From an uncultured Aquimarina sp. (GTDB taxonomy: Bacteria; Bacteroidota; Bacteroidia; Flavobacteriales; Flavobacteriaceae), in NCBI GenBank assembly GCA_947498775.1, contig CANMLL010000003.1, forward strand, positions 1-64,000: DNA of 64,000 nucleotides. The letters are read 5' to 3'. The translations under genes were made by a program, and so were the position numbers. Every line of letters starts with the position of its first letter. Position 1 is the first letter of the stretch. The notes under the pieces are model-generated. The model did not search any database, was not told the origin of the DNA, and saw nothing but the letters and a program-made list of their open reading frames with translations. Below, in pieces: positions 45,944 to 56,607 of the stretch.

Positions 45944-47416
45944 TTAGTACCCAAGGTTTTGTTGCCATCTGTTTCCGGCCAATTGAATTTCTATTAATGG
46001 TATAGGAAATACTTCATGTTTACCAGTTGTAAAACCTTCTATCTCCTGAGCAGCTCTTCCGGTTCTAACCAAATCAAAGAAACGATGTCCCTCTCCTATC
46101 AATTCAACTCTTCGTTCCTGTAAAATTGCATCTGTAAGTACTGTACCAGTAGCTGTAACATCTGGCAATTCTGCCCTTGTTCTTACTCTATTTAGGTATA
46201 CTTGTGCTTGAGTGTCATCACTTGGGGATTTTCTGTTATGGGCTTCTGCAGCCATTAATAGCACATCCGCAAAACGTATGGCTCTATAGTTGTTAGGATT
46301 AGTAAGATTGGCATCTCCTGTATTTAAATCCCCCTGACGTGCTATATATTTTCTATTATAATAGCCAGTATGTTCAAAACCTGTAGAAAAAGTAGCGCCT
46401 TGAGCGGCAGCCCAGGCATCAATATCTAAAATGGCTACATCCCTTCGAATATCTCCTGCTTCAAATGCATCAAAAGCTTCCTGAGTAGGCACATTAAAAC
46501 TAAAACCAGAATCAAACAATGGCCCTGAGTAGTTTCTTATTCCGTTGAAACCAACTGCTACATTACCTTCACTACATTGTAAACAAACAAATCCCGCTCC
46601 TTCTTCGTCTGAATATTGTACTTCGAAAACGGATTCAATATTGTTTTCTCCTTCTTGTTCGAAAATTGATTCGTAATCGGTCACTAAATCATAAGGGCCG
46701 GCGATCACGAGATCTAAAACATTGGCAGCTTCTGCAAACTTGTCTTGATATAGATATACTTTTCCAAGTAAAGCTTGAGCAGCACCTTGAGTTACTCTAC
46801 CAGTTTGTGCTTGTGTAGTTGGCAAATTATCTGCTGCGAACGAGAGATCTTCTTCTATCAAAGCGTATATATCTTCTTTGGGAGCTCTGTCGATACTGGT
46901 TTCTTCTCCAAACAATATTCTTTTATCAATAGCCAAAGGAACATCTCCAAAGAATTTAACGAGCTCAAAATAATAATAAGCTCTCAAAAAACGTGTTTGC
47001 CCTATGACTTCTTCTTTTCCAGGAAAATCAATTTTATCCTGAAACTCCATAATATAGTTTGCTCTGTTCACTCCGGCAAACATCCAGGACCATAAATCTC
47101 GTAACTGTTGGTTAACAGGTGTATGGGTCATATCATCTATCTCCTGGAAACCTGGAACGTCTGTTGCGCTTTCTCCCCCTGCCAGCGTATTGTCTGAAGC
47201 AATTTCTCCCAACATTACATTGATATAAGTGGATTGTAGGAGATCGTAGGCTCCAATTAACGCATCCTGATACTCTGCTTCGGTATTAAAAAAATCCTCA
47301 GAGTTCTCATCTTCTGAATCCACATCCACAAAATCATCACTACACGATGTTATCCATAGGAATGTGAAGAATATAAAAAAGATTGCTGATTGACTATTGT
47401 TTTTTACCTTTTTCAT
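45944..47416 (-). CDS. SusD/RagB-like outer-membrane lipoprotein
   Basis: A 490-residue lipoprotein with the lipobox WITSCSDD. The N-terminal SusD-like domain has EAEYQDALIGAYDLLQS and the tetratricopeptide-like stretches FLRAYYYFELVKFFGDVPL and AAQALLGKVYLYQDKFAEA. The RagB/SusD C-terminal region includes RFADVLLMAAEAHN and ERRVELIGEGHRFFDLVRTGRA, ending with the usual FPIPLIEIQLAGN..QNLGY. It would sit as a lid on the SusC channel and bind beta-glucan oligosaccharides. The start is 4 bases after the SusC stop. Confidence 0.96.
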   Translation of the reverse strand: MKKVKNNSQSAIFFIFFTFLWITSCSDDFVDVDSEDENSEDFFNTEAEYQDALIGAYDLLQSTYINVMLGEIASDNTLAGGESATDVPGFQEIDDMTHTPVNQQLRDLWSWMFAGVNRANYIMEFQDKIDFPGKEEVIGQTRFLRAYYYFELVKFFGDVPLAIDKRILFGEETSIDRAPKEDIYALIEEDLSFAADNLPTTQAQTGRVTQGAAQALLGKVYLYQDKFAEAANVLDLVIAGPYDLVTDYESIFEQEGENNIESVFEVQYSDEEGAGFVCLQCSEGNVAVGFNGIRNYSGPLFDSGFSFNVPTQEAFDAFEAGDIRRDVAILDIDAWAAAQGATFSTGFEHTGYYNRKYIARQGDLNTGDANLTNPNNYRAIRFADVLLMAAEAHNRKSPSDDTQAQVYLNRVRTRAELPDVTATGTVLTDAILQERRVELIGEGHRFFDLVRTGRAAQEIEGFTTGKHEVFPIPLIEIQLAGNRWQQNLGY

Positions 47417-47420
47417 TTTT

Positions 47421-50400
47421 TTAAAATTTAAGGTTTACTCCTAATAAATATGTTCGTGGTACGGGATAAAATCCTTGATCTATACCTGCACCAATAGGGC
47501 TTGCCGTATTAGGATCAGGATTTGATTGATACGCAGAGGGATCATAACCGCTGTATTCTGTAAACGTGAATACATTGTTTAGAGCTACATAAATTCTGAA
47601 TTTACGTATGCCTATAGGTTCCATATATTTATCTGAAAATGTGTACCCAACTTGTACATTTTGAATCCTAAGATAGGAACCATCCTCTACATAAAAATCT
47701 GAAAACAATGTGTTAGAATTGGCTCCTGTAGTTACTCTTGGAAACGAATTAGTGGTTCCCGGACCTGTCCATCGATTTAAAAAACCATTTCGCTTGTTCA
47801 CCAAGGGTTGATTTCGTTCATAATTACGGACAATATCATTTCCAACTGAAGCAAAGGCATATGAAGAGAAATCAAAATTCTTGTAACTAAAACCAATATT
47901 CAATCCCATGGTAGCATCCGGAATGGGATTCCCGATATCAGTTCTGTCATTTGCATCAATTTCTCCATCATCATTACTATCTACAAATCTCAGATCTCCC
48001 GGTGCGGCATTGACCTGTGTTGCATGAGCATCGACCTCTGCCTGGTTTTGAAATATACCGTCGGTTCTTAGTCCGTAAAAATATCCAATTGGTTTGCCTG
48101 CTTCCATTCTCGAAGGAGGATCTTGTCCCACACCAAATGATCCGCCTGCTATAAAACTATTTTCGCTATTAACGGAAATCACTTCGTTATCCAAAATAGT
48201 TATGTTATAACTGATATTAAATTTGAAATTATCTGAAAACTGATCGTTATAGGCTATTCTGAACTCGAATCCTTTGTTTTCAACAATTCCTGCATTAATA
48301 ACAGGTGGTTCTGAACCGGGAGCCCCAACACCCAAAATTCCTGACACTGGAGCAATAACCAAAAGATCTTCCGTTCTTCGATTGAAATAATCAAAAGTAA
48401 GATCCAGTTTATTATTGATTGCTCTTGCATCAAAACCAAGGTTTAGGGTTTTTTGCTTTTCCCACTTGATTTCTGGATTAGAAAGCGCCCCAATAGCGGT
48501 TCCAAAAACTATTTCATTGTCAATCACATAGGTACCCTCTCCATTAAGAAGGGAAACAAATCTGAAATCCGGAATCCTATCATTTCCTATAACTCCATAG
48601 CTCGCTCTAATTTTCAGGAAATCAAGCCCGTTTATTTTTTGCATAAAACTTTCCTCAGAAACTATCCAACCCAGCGAACCTGAAGGAAAGTAACCAAATT
48701 TGTTTTTAGGGCCAAATCGTGTTGAACCATCTCTTCTGACCACTCCAGACAATAAGTATTTTCCTTTATAATTATACTGTATACGAGAAAAGTATGATAG
48801 TAATCGTGCATCAAACGTATTGCCCCCATTCTGAAAGTTATCTACGATATCAGATGCCTGATCCAAATTGGCATTAGCATAAGAATTACCAGGAATATCA
48901 AACCCTGTAAGACTTGAAAAGGATCCTGTGGTTTTAAATACAGACGTTCCCAAAAGAACTTTGAGATCATGATCTTCTGCAAAGACTTTTTCATATTTCA
49001 AGAAATTATCAAAGGTAAAATCACGAAAAAAATCTTTGGTTTCTGTAACACTGTTTCTTTCTACATTAAAAACTTTACCCGAGCCATAGAAAACTTCTGG
49101 CGCAAAAGTTTTTCCTTCTACTTCAGCATAATTAAATTGAAACCTGGATTCTGCACTGAAACCATTAAGGAATTTATAATTAAGGCCAATAGTCCCTGCT
49201 ATTTTGTTAACCTGGTTATCATTAAATGTATTTTCGATTTGGGCGATTGGGTTAATTACTTCATTGCCTAATCCCTCTGCTAATGTAAAATCACCATTTT
49301 GATCCCTTATAGATAAAGTGGGAGCCATATTTAATGCATTAAACAGCACAGATCCCAGTGTATTTTCAAGTAAGGTCTTTCTGTTGGTGCGTGTGTAAAT
49401 CGCAGAAGTGGTTAATTTGAAATTCTTGAGAAAATCTAGCCCGTAGTTAAATCTTCCGGTAAATCGATCAAAATTAGCTGCACTGCCTCCAACGATCCCA
49501 TCTTGTGACAGATAGGAAACCCCAGCCGAATAAACGGATTGTTCTGTACCTCCGGAAGCACTAAAATTAATATTAGAAATCGCAGCGGTTTGAAAAATCT
49601 CATCTTGCCAATCGGTTCCCTCTCCTAACGAAGTAAGATTTGGAAATGGTGGTGTGCTTCCTCCTGCGGCAAAAGCTTCATTGATGATTATTCCATACTC
49701 TGTGGCGTTCAGCACCGGTATTTTTCTTGTGGTTTCCTGAAAACCGGTATAAGTATCTAATTCAAATTTTAACTCCTGGTTTTTTCTACCTGTTTTTGTA
49801 GTGATCAGGATTACTCCGTTCGCTGCTCTTACCCCATAAATACCGGCCGTTGCATCTTTCAATACATTAATACTTTCTATATCATTAGGATTAATAACGC
49901 TAAGGTCTTCGATAACATTACCGTCTACCAAAATTAATGGCCTGCTATCACCGTTGGTCGAGACACCTCGAATAGAAATGGTTGAGGCACTACCCGGAGA
50001 CCCTGATTGTGATGTGACATTTACACCAGCGACTTGCCCTTGCAACGCTTGTTCTATCCTTACCGGATTTAATTCTTCAATTGTCTCTGCACCTACAACC
50101 GATACGGCTCCTGTAGTTTCCTTTTTAGTTTGGGTACCATAACCTATCAAGATTACCTGCTCTAAAGACTCTGTATCCTCCTGAAGAGTGATGTTGATCA
50201 TCGGATTTTGACCTACTTTAATTTCACGAGTGATAAATCCTATATAAGAAAAGACAATACTACTCCCTGGAGCAACATTGTTAAGCACATAATCTCCATT
50301 AAAATCTGTAACAGTCCCATTAGATGCGTTTTTTACAATTACATTGACCCCCGGTAACTCTAATCCCATTGGATCTTTTACTTTACCCTTAATCTGAATA

Positions 50401-50459
50401 TCCTGTGCATGAACAATCGTTGTCAAGAACAAGATCATTAAGAAATGTGCGATTTTCAT
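47421..50459 (-). CDS. SusC/RagA-like TonB-linked outer-membrane receptor
   Basis: A 1,012-residue outer-membrane channel. The signal peptide ends at VHAQD. A carboxypeptidase-D-like regulatory domain follows (IKGKVKDPMGLELPGVNVIVKN). The plug contains the SusC motifs VILIGYGTQTKKETTGAVS and SINVLKDATAGIYGVRAANGVILITTKTG. The beta barrel ends with RTYLLGVNLKF. Together with the SusD protein it should import beta-glucan oligosaccharides using TonB energy. It is the first gene of a minus-strand operon with susD, the SGBP gene and the GH16 gene. Confidence 0.97.
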   Translation of the reverse strand: MKIAHFLMILFLTTIVHAQDIQIKGKVKDPMGLELPGVNVIVKNASNGTVTDFNGDYVLNNVAPGSSIVFSYIGFITREIKVGQNPMINITLQEDTESLEQVILIGYGTQTKKETTGAVSVVGAETIEELNPVRIEQALQGQVAGVNVTSQSGSPGSASTISIRGVSTNGDSRPLILVDGNVIEDLSVINPNDIESINVLKDATAGIYGVRAANGVILITTKTGRKNQELKFELDTYTGFQETTRKIPVLNATEYGIIINEAFAAGGSTPPFPNLTSLGEGTDWQDEIFQTAAISNINFSASGGTEQSVYSAGVSYLSQDGIVGGSAANFDRFTGRFNYGLDFLKNFKLTTSAIYTRTNRKTLLENTLGSVLFNALNMAPTLSIRDQNGDFTLAEGLGNEVINPIAQIENTFNDNQVNKIAGTIGLNYKFLNGFSAESRFQFNYAEVEGKTFAPEVFYGSGKVFNVERNSVTETKDFFRDFTFDNFLKYEKVFAEDHDLKVLLGTSVFKTTGSFSSLTGFDIPGNSYANANLDQASDIVDNFQNGGNTFDARLLSYFSRIQYNYKGKYLLSGVVRRDGSTRFGPKNKFGYFPSGSLGWIVSEESFMQKINGLDFLKIRASYGVIGNDRIPDFRFVSLLNGEGTYVIDNEIVFGTAIGALSNPEIKWEKQKTLNLGFDARAINNKLDLTFDYFNRRTEDLLVIAPVSGILGVGAPGSEPPVINAGIVENKGFEFRIAYNDQFSDNFKFNISYNITILDNEVISVNSENSFIAGGSFGVGQDPPSRMEAGKPIGYFYGLRTDGIFQNQAEVDAHATQVNAAPGDLRFVDSNDDGEIDANDRTDIGNPIPDATMGLNIGFSYKNFDFSSYAFASVGNDIVRNYERNQPLVNKRNGFLNRWTGPGTTNSFPRVTTGANSNTLFSDFYVEDGSYLRIQNVQVGYTFSDKYMEPIGIRKFRIYVALNNVFTFTEYSGYDPSAYQSNPDPNTASPIGAGIDQGFYPVPRTYLLGVNLKF

Positions 50460-50482
50460 AAACTTTTTCTGTTTGATTTACA

Positions 50483-50490
50483 CAAATTTA
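50483..50490 (-). promoter_or_regulatory. Candidate -7 element of susC promoter
   Basis: Read on the minus strand this is TAAATTTG, a match to TAnnTTTG, 24 bases upstream of the susC start. No TTG lies at 17-23 bases, which fits a promoter that needs an activator. Confidence 0.4.
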
Positions 50491-50712
50491 ACTACATCCT
50501 TAACAAATATTTAATAAACAACCACAACAAAAAATATACACCAATGAATAAAATACAAGGAATTAGCTTTTTTTTTGCATAAAATCCCAGCAAAAACTGG
50601 ATTTAATACAGATTTGTTAATCTCTATAAAAGGTGAAGAAAATGATATTTTAGCTCAGCTACAAGGTTAAAGTATAGGTAATGTTGTGGTATTCTTACTA
50701 TATGTTGTGGTA

Positions 50713-53520
50713 TTAAATTTCCAAGATGTAGTTTACCAAACTCTCAGAATGGTCCAGATGGAGTTTTTTGCGTAACCTATACCGCTTAATTTCAACACTT
50801 CTTACCGAAATATTTAATAGTGGCGCAATTTCTTTAGAAGATAAGTTTAGTCTTAAATAGGTACAAAATCTTAAATCATGCGGTGTTAGGTCGCTATGCT
50901 TCGATTTTAATTTCTTTAAAAAGTCTTTATCTGCATTATTAAAAGCTTCTTCAAAATGTTTCCAGTCATCTTTATTGTTTAAATTTCGGTCTATGATTCG
51001 CTCTACATTACTTAAACCGGTTCCTTCCATTCCAGATTTTTTAAGTTCTTTTTTTATAGTACTCAAAATTTCATTTTTCTTAATAATATTGATAGTTGAA
51101 GAAGCTAACTCCCGATTCTTGCTTTCTATATCCTGAGTCAACTTTTCATTATTCAACTTCATAATTTCCCTCTCGCTCTCCAGTTCTTTAAGCTCTAATC
51201 GTTTTTGGTTTTCTTCTACCAATTTTCGTTTTTGTTTGGTATAATATCTTTTATAAGTCCTATGCATTAAAAGTAAGAGTATCAAAAAGGAAAATGAATA
51301 TACTACTATCGCTGTTACAGATACATACCATGGTCTGTCTATAATAAAGGTAAATGTTATTGTATTTTTGCTGAGTTTATTGCCAATCTTTGCACGCAAA
51401 ACAAAAGTATATTCTCCAAAAGGTAAATTTTCAAATGTAACATCAGGCTTTGTACTCCAACTGCTCCAATCTTCATAAAACCCTTCCAATTTATACTGAA
51501 ATTTAGAGATTACATACTTGTCATACTCAGGAATTGTATAAGCAAATGAAACTGTATTATTGCCGGACTTAAAAACGGGGCGTTCTTTAAAAAGGGGTAC
51601 TTTCTTAAATTCGGTATACTTATCTTTTACCAATACCTGATCCAATAAAACAACATACTCTTCAGAATTAATCCTTGACAAATCAAAAATCTTATATCCA
51701 TTAGCCGTACCTAGTAAATATTCGTCATCTTGAACATGTAGGATATTTTCATAACCGATTTTCTCTTTTCTCATGGAACGGGGTACGGGTATTTTAATAG
51801 CTTTTAGATCATCTGAGAATTGACTTTGTGAAATATATGCTAAATCGTCTTCAGAAAAACTCCATAAACCTCCGGTGTTGTCTGTAATAATTTTTCCTTT
51901 ATCATATTCTCCCTGAGTAATAGTTTTACTCATAATATCTTCCTCTCCAAAAGTATTCGTGGTTTTATCAAATGAAAAAGCACCTCCTTGATGGGTATAC
52001 AAAAGACTACCTTCATAGATTAATAAACCCGAACTCTTTCCTTTGGTCATTACTGTGTCCTTTTTAACACTAATTACTTTAGAAAGTTGTTCATCCAGTT
52101 TAACTTTAAAAACACCCTTGTATTCATGATTGATCCATATTTGATCATTATATATTTCCAAAAACCTAGCAGAATAATCAAACCCCTCTATTTCACGTTT
52201 GAAATTCCAATTACCATTATTCTTTTCAAGCAAGCTAAGCCCTATATAGGTCCCTTGCAGCAACAAATCAGGGTGATTCGGGATGGTTTTAAAAGTCCAG
52301 GTGCCTCCATTGGTAGAAACTAATCTTGCTTTGTTATTTTGTATCAAAAAAGTTCCTGAATCATGTCCGCAAAAAAGTGAGTTATCGTATGTAAAAAGAC
52401 TCCAGGCCTGACCTTTGGTTCCTTCAATAAAACTAAATTGATCACCTATGTTGAGTTTTCTATAAAACACTCCTTGATTAGTTCCCAGATAAAGAAAACC
52501 ATTATAAATTATAGAAGTATATGTTGTTCCTATCGTACCTTTTTCATCATTAAAAATTTTTATAGGAGACCTGATGTTGATGCAATTAATTCCATCATCC
52601 AACCCTAACCACACATTTCCATCAACATCTTCTAATAGCGATAAAATTGTGTTATTGGTTAATCCTTTACTTTTATTGATTTCATATACTACATCACCTT
52701 TTGGCGAAAGGTAAATAAGGCCATTGGATATCGTTCCTAAAACAAAACTCTTATCCTCAAGCTGGAGCGCACTATACACACTAATAGTGTCTAAGATTTT
52801 ATTTGCTGCGATATCCCATTTACGAATACGATTGTTTATTAACTCAAAAAAACCATTTTTGCTTGTTATTATTAAAATCCCGTCTTCGGTTTTAGTAATA
52901 TTAACTATTTTATCATAAGCAGCCACCGAAAAATCTGTTACAAGCACAGGTTTTCCTTTTTCTACTTTATAAATACCACGACCTACCTCTTGATAAAAGA
53001 TAACACCATTAACATTGAACATGTTTAACATGGCAATTTCAGATGTTATCCTGGTAATTTCTTCATTTATGGTATTATAGACATAAATTCTGCTTAGTGA
53101 TTGAAATAACACCCAATTGTTGTGATTTTCAATATACCAATACTGTTCGTCTTCTATAAGTTGGTCTTTTATAGCATCACTCAATGAAGTATATACCAGT
53201 TTACCTAAATCATTCTTTTTCCAATATCCAAAATTCATATAGAAACCTGTATAAATACGATCATCGACCACCTTAACAGATCTCATTACCGTTCCATTAG
53301 GGGTTGGGTATAGTGACCAGTTTGCTCCGTTGAACTCGAGTAAACCTTCATTATTAGCTACATAGATATACTTATTAGCCGCTTGAGAGATTGACCAATT
53401 TTGTGTTTCTCCTTTGTAATCCTCAGGTAAATACACATTAACAGGAGGTAGTTCCTGAGCGGCAACTATTCCATAAAGCCATAAAAAAAAGATCAATAAT
53501 ATTTCTTGTATGTGATTCAC
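50713..53520 (-). CDS. Y_Y_Y-domain sensor-regulator with LuxR-type helix-turn-helix
   Basis: A 935-residue one-protein regulator. The signal peptide (FLWLYGIVAAQ) leads to a periplasmic beta-propeller (repeats with YVANNEGLLEFNG, VWLGLDDGINCINIR and similar), then a Y_Y_Y domain (FKYKLEGFYEDWSSW type, FENLPFGEYTFVLRA). One membrane span is at about residues 740-760 (VVYSFSFLILLLLM). A coiled coil with Glu/Lys/Leu follows and the protein ends in a LuxR-type HTH (DLRFCTYLRLNLSSKEIAPLLNISVRSVEIKR in part). There is no histidine kinase domain. It most likely binds beta-glucan oligosaccharides in the periplasm and controls susC and the plus-strand enzymes. It is upstream of susC by 253 bases on the same strand. 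Confidence 0.93.
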   Translation of the reverse strand: MNHIQEILLIFFLWLYGIVAAQELPPVNVYLPEDYKGETQNWSISQAANKYIYVANNEGLLEFNGANWSLYPTPNGTVMRSVKVVDDRIYTGFYMNFGYWKKNDLGKLVYTSLSDAIKDQLIEDEQYWYIENHNNWVLFQSLSRIYVYNTINEEITRITSEIAMLNMFNVNGVIFYQEVGRGIYKVEKGKPVLVTDFSVAAYDKIVNITKTEDGILIITSKNGFFELINNRIRKWDIAANKILDTISVYSALQLEDKSFVLGTISNGLIYLSPKGDVVYEINKSKGLTNNTILSLLEDVDGNVWLGLDDGINCINIRSPIKIFNDEKGTIGTTYTSIIYNGFLYLGTNQGVFYRKLNIGDQFSFIEGTKGQAWSLFTYDNSLFCGHDSGTFLIQNNKARLVSTNGGTWTFKTIPNHPDLLLQGTYIGLSLLEKNNGNWNFKREIEGFDYSARFLEIYNDQIWINHEYKGVFKVKLDEQLSKVISVKKDTVMTKGKSSGLLIYEGSLLYTHQGGAFSFDKTTNTFGEEDIMSKTITQGEYDKGKIITDNTGGLWSFSEDDLAYISQSQFSDDLKAIKIPVPRSMRKEKIGYENILHVQDDEYLLGTANGYKIFDLSRINSEEYVVLLDQVLVKDKYTEFKKVPLFKERPVFKSGNNTVSFAYTIPEYDKYVISKFQYKLEGFYEDWSSWSTKPDVTFENLPFGEYTFVLRAKIGNKLSKNTITFTFIIDRPWYVSVTAIVVYSFSFLILLLLMHRTYKRYYTKQKRKLVEENQKRLELKELESEREIMKLNNEKLTQDIESKNRELASSTINIIKKNEILSTIKKELKKSGMEGTGLSNVERIIDRNLNNKDDWKHFEEAFNNADKDFLKKLKSKHSDLTPHDLRFCTYLRLNLSSKEIAPLLNISVRSVEIKRYRLRKKLHLDHSESLVNYILEI

Positions 53521-54048
53521 AGGCCTGTTGTCAAGTTAAATGTCTAGTCTAAACCAAAAGCTATTAAACAATTTTATATCAAAATATTAATGAGTAAACT
53601 ATTGTTCCAAAATATGACAAATTAACGTGTTCTTCTGCATAAACATACCGATTATCAGCATAAAGCTGTGCTTTTTTATGAAAACAATTAAATAACTTTG
53701 CCTTATCAAGTCTCTCATTTCAAAAAACAAGGTATAATACAATATTTTTTTAAGTGTAGCGTCGCAAAAATAGTATTGTATAGTTTTTGTATAGTTATTT
53801 ATTGAGCAATTCAAGTACAATCCTCAGGTATTTACCTTGGACTGTATACTGCTTTTGTACAAGTGCTTTATATAAACCCATTTATACCCAGTATCTTTTA
53901 AAAGATATGTATCTAGTAAAGATCCAAAATCACATTCTTTAATTTTGGAAAAACACATAGTCAAAATAATGTATTTGCAGCCCAGAAAAAAAGCATAAAC
54001 AGGTTCAATATGTAAAATTCTACATGAGGGCTGAAAAGCAACTTTCTC

Positions 54049-54120
54049 TGTCATTTCGAGGAGTCGAGAACCAATAACCTTTGGTTTTCAATACATTTCG
54101 ACTCCACAAGGTGACAAGAC
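54049..54120. repeat. REP-like hairpin repeat
   Basis: GGAGTCGA (54060-54067) pairs with TCGACTCC (54098-54105). Between them ACCAA/TTGGT forms a second, inner stem, and GTCA...TGAC pairs outside. The flanks 'GTCATTTCGAGG' and 'GGTGACAAGA' look like a dispersed Bacteroidota intergenic repeat and resemble the layout at 30692-30780. Confidence 0.45.
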
Positions 54121-54437
54121 CCTAAATAATATACTTTTCAGATAACCTCATTAGCATCATATAATACGTTTTGTATAATAGCTGCAAAATTTAATGTTTT
54201 CTGTTTTTAAAAAACAAATCATGAACATCCTTATGACACAACATCACCTATACAATAATTCAATATACTTCTCCCAACCAATGTGCATATTGATGTATTC
54301 TGAAATTAAAATCAACATCAAAACCCCCAATGAACAAGGGCATCAATAAGCTTTCAAATAGTTTTTATTTATCTCGTTAACAGCGATGTATATTTTTTGT
54401 AGTGGTACATAATAATATAGTTACTTCTGTTTTAGAC

Positions 54438-54445
54438 TACTTTTG
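54438..54445 (+). promoter_or_regulatory. Candidate -7 element of GH5 gene
   Basis: TACTTTTG fits TAnnTTTG. It lies 59 bases upstream of the start codon. No TTG is found at the expected distance. Confidence 0.35.
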
Positions 54446-54504
54446 AAATGCTAAAAATTTAACTTTATTTTTAAGAAGTATTTTAATAAACCAAATCAAA
54501 CTCA

Positions 54505-56559
54505 ATGAATTCTAAAAAATTATATCAGCTATTCCTTTACTTTTTTATTACTTCTCTTCTTTTTACATATGGGATTCACGGCCAATCAACAGTCAAACAA
54601 CATGGACGCCTACAAGTATCTGGCAATCACGTTGTAGATAAAAACAACGAAATCATAAGCCTCGCAGGAAACAGTTTGTTTTGGAGCAATTGGGAACCAG
54701 GCGCTAAATTCTATACTGCTAATACAGTAAGCCATTTGGCAAAAGAATGGAAAAGTGATATCGTAAGAGCCGCAATGGGTGTAGAAAAAGATGGTGGTTA
54801 CCTTGCAAACAAAGAAAGAGAAAAAAACAAAGTAAAAACTATTGTAGAAGCTGCTATTGCAGAAGATATATATGTAATTATTGATTGGCATACCCATGAA
54901 GCCGAAAAGTACCAACAGGAGGCTATCGACTTCTTCAAAGAAATGGCACAATTATACGGTACTAATGATCATGTTATTTATGAAATCTACAACGAACCCA
55001 TTAACCAATCTTGGGGTACTGTAAAATCGTATGCCAATGCGGTTGTAAACGCAATTAGAGCTATCGACCCAGATAACCTGATTGTTGTGGGCACACCACA
55101 ATGGTCACAAAACGTGGTTGACGCATCAAATAGCCCTTTGACCCAAAACAATATAGCCTATACCCTACACTTTTATGCCGGAACTCATAAACAGTATTTA
55201 AGAGACCAGGCAACAAAGGCTATGAATAATGGTATTGCCTTGTTTGTTACCGAATGGGGAGCAGTTAATGCCGATGGTAACGGAATTGCAAATAAACCCG
55301 AAACCGAGAAATGGATGCAATTTTTAAAGGAAAACGGTATAAGCCATGCAAACTGGTCAGTAAGTGATAAGGCCGAAGGTGCTTCGGTAATTGCACCTAA
55401 TAAAGGTGTTACTGGTCTTCTTGCCAATAAGTTAACCAAAACCGGTCTTTATCTGCGAGATATTATCGAGAATTGGAATGATGAAGGCTCAAATAATGAT
55501 CATTGTGCTTTTAAAGATATTTTGGTTTCCGAACGTATTCAAGCAGAAGATTTTTGCAAGCAATCCGGGATAAAGTTCGAAAATACTAGCGATACTGGTG
55601 GGGGGAAAAATGCGGGATATATCGACTCAGGTGATTATCTTGAATATCATGTGAAAATTCCTGAAACAGGACAGTATACATTACATTTTAGAGTGGCCTC
55701 ATTTGCAGAAAATATCAAGTTTGATATACTGAATAAAAATACTGTTTTGGCCACGGTAAATACTGCTTCCACAAGAGGTTGGCAAAATTGGAAAACCGTT
55801 AGCAAAACAGTTAACCTTCCTCAAGGTGATCAAACCATACGAATAAGTGCCACTGGTAGTTTTTGGAATATCAATTGGTTCGATATTATTAAAGATGTGA
55901 TTTCACCAGGACCCTGTTCTGGCAAAGGGAAATCCATTACAAACCTTATCCAGGCAGAAGATTTTTGTTCTGAATCTGGTGTGAAATTGGAATCAACCAC
56001 GGACGATGGCAGTGGCCAAAATGTAGGATATATAGCATCTGGAGATTATATAGCATATCGTTTAAATATTCCTGCAACTGGGCAGTATGACATCAATTTT
56101 AGGGTGGCTGCATTGTCAAACAATATCAAGTTTAATGTACTAAACGGAACTACCGTAGTAACTACTGTTGATAGTGAACCAACCGGATCGTGGCAAAACT
56201 GGAAAACCATTACCAAAACCATTAATCTAAATGCAGGGAGCCAAACTTTGCGCATAGTCGCTACAGGTGATTATTGGAATATCAATTGGTTTCAATTAGT
56301 TTCTAACGATAATCTTTCTCAAAGTAAAGATATAACAGTGAAAATGTACCCCAACCCAGTTCAAAACACATTACTTATAGATGGAATTAACAAAAAATCT
56401 TCAATCACCATTACAGATTTTATGGGAAGAACCTTTCATAAATCCCAAATAAATATTGATCAGAAAACAGTAGATGTGTCAAGTTTAAAAAGCGGCAACT
56501 ATATCATTACTATCAACCAAGGCCCTCAAAAAACATCCTTCCAACTAATAAAAAAATAG
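54505..56559 (+). CDS. GH5 endoglucanase with two CBM6 modules and T9SS tail
   Basis: A 684-residue secreted enzyme. The signal peptide (about residues 1-27) ends near GIHGQ. The GH5 domain (about 30-325) has the motifs SLAGNSLFWSNW, DIVRAAMGV, VIIDWHTHE and HFYAGTHKQYLR; the acid/base Glu164 is in YEIYNEP and the nucleophile Glu250 in FVTEWGA. This pattern is that of subfamily GH5_2, mostly endo-beta-1,4-glucanases. Two CBM6-type modules follow (about 338-470 and 477-603), each starting IQAEDFC with a GDY.EYH/AY motif. The last 75 residues are a T9SS type A sorting domain (KMYPNPVQNTLLI). It lies divergent from the regulator gene and is the first of three similar secreted enzymes. Confidence 0.92.
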   Translation: MNSKKLYQLFLYFFITSLLFTYGIHGQSTVKQHGRLQVSGNHVVDKNNEIISLAGNSLFWSNWEPGAKFYTANTVSHLAKEWKSDIVRAAMGVEKDGGYLANKEREKNKVKTIVEAAIAEDIYVIIDWHTHEAEKYQQEAIDFFKEMAQLYGTNDHVIYEIYNEPINQSWGTVKSYANAVVNAIRAIDPDNLIVVGTPQWSQNVVDASNSPLTQNNIAYTLHFYAGTHKQYLRDQATKAMNNGIALFVTEWGAVNADGNGIANKPETEKWMQFLKENGISHANWSVSDKAEGASVIAPNKGVTGLLANKLTKTGLYLRDIIENWNDEGSNNDHCAFKDILVSERIQAEDFCKQSGIKFENTSDTGGGKNAGYIDSGDYLEYHVKIPETGQYTLHFRVASFAENIKFDILNKNTVLATVNTASTRGWQNWKTVSKTVNLPQGDQTIRISATGSFWNINWFDIIKDVISPGPCSGKGKSITNLIQAEDFCSESGVKLESTTDDGSGQNVGYIASGDYIAYRLNIPATGQYDINFRVAALSNNIKFNVLNGTTVVTTVDSEPTGSWQNWKTITKTINLNAGSQTLRIVATGDYWNINWFQLVSNDNLSQSKDITVKMYPNPVQNTLLIDGINKKSSITITDFMGRTFHKSQINIDQKTVDVSSLKSGNYIITINQGPQKTSFQLIKK

Positions 56560-56607
56560 TGCCTATTTACTGTTTTTTTTAACATTTTAACGTAAACCAA
56601 CAAACTG

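Larger units (their letters stand above)
53521..54504. other. Intergenic region between regulator and GH5 genes
   Basis: About 984 bases, AT-rich. Two short frames on the minus strand (53599-53820 and 53824-54054) are not convincing genes: they lack family features and have biased, cysteine- and isoleucine-rich translations. It contains a REP-like hairpin (54049-54120) and a TACTTTTG -7 element at 54438-54445 for the GH5 gene. Confidence 0.45.

Noticed and set aside
45450..45947. Plus-strand frame of 165 codons opposite the surface lipoprotein gene
   Set aside because: Shadow frame of the SGBP gene, which has a lipobox and clear locus context.
53599..54054. Two short minus-strand frames of 73 and 76 codons
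   Set aside because: Translations have no family features, odd composition and no ribosome-binding or promoter context; one overlaps the edge of a REP-like repeat.
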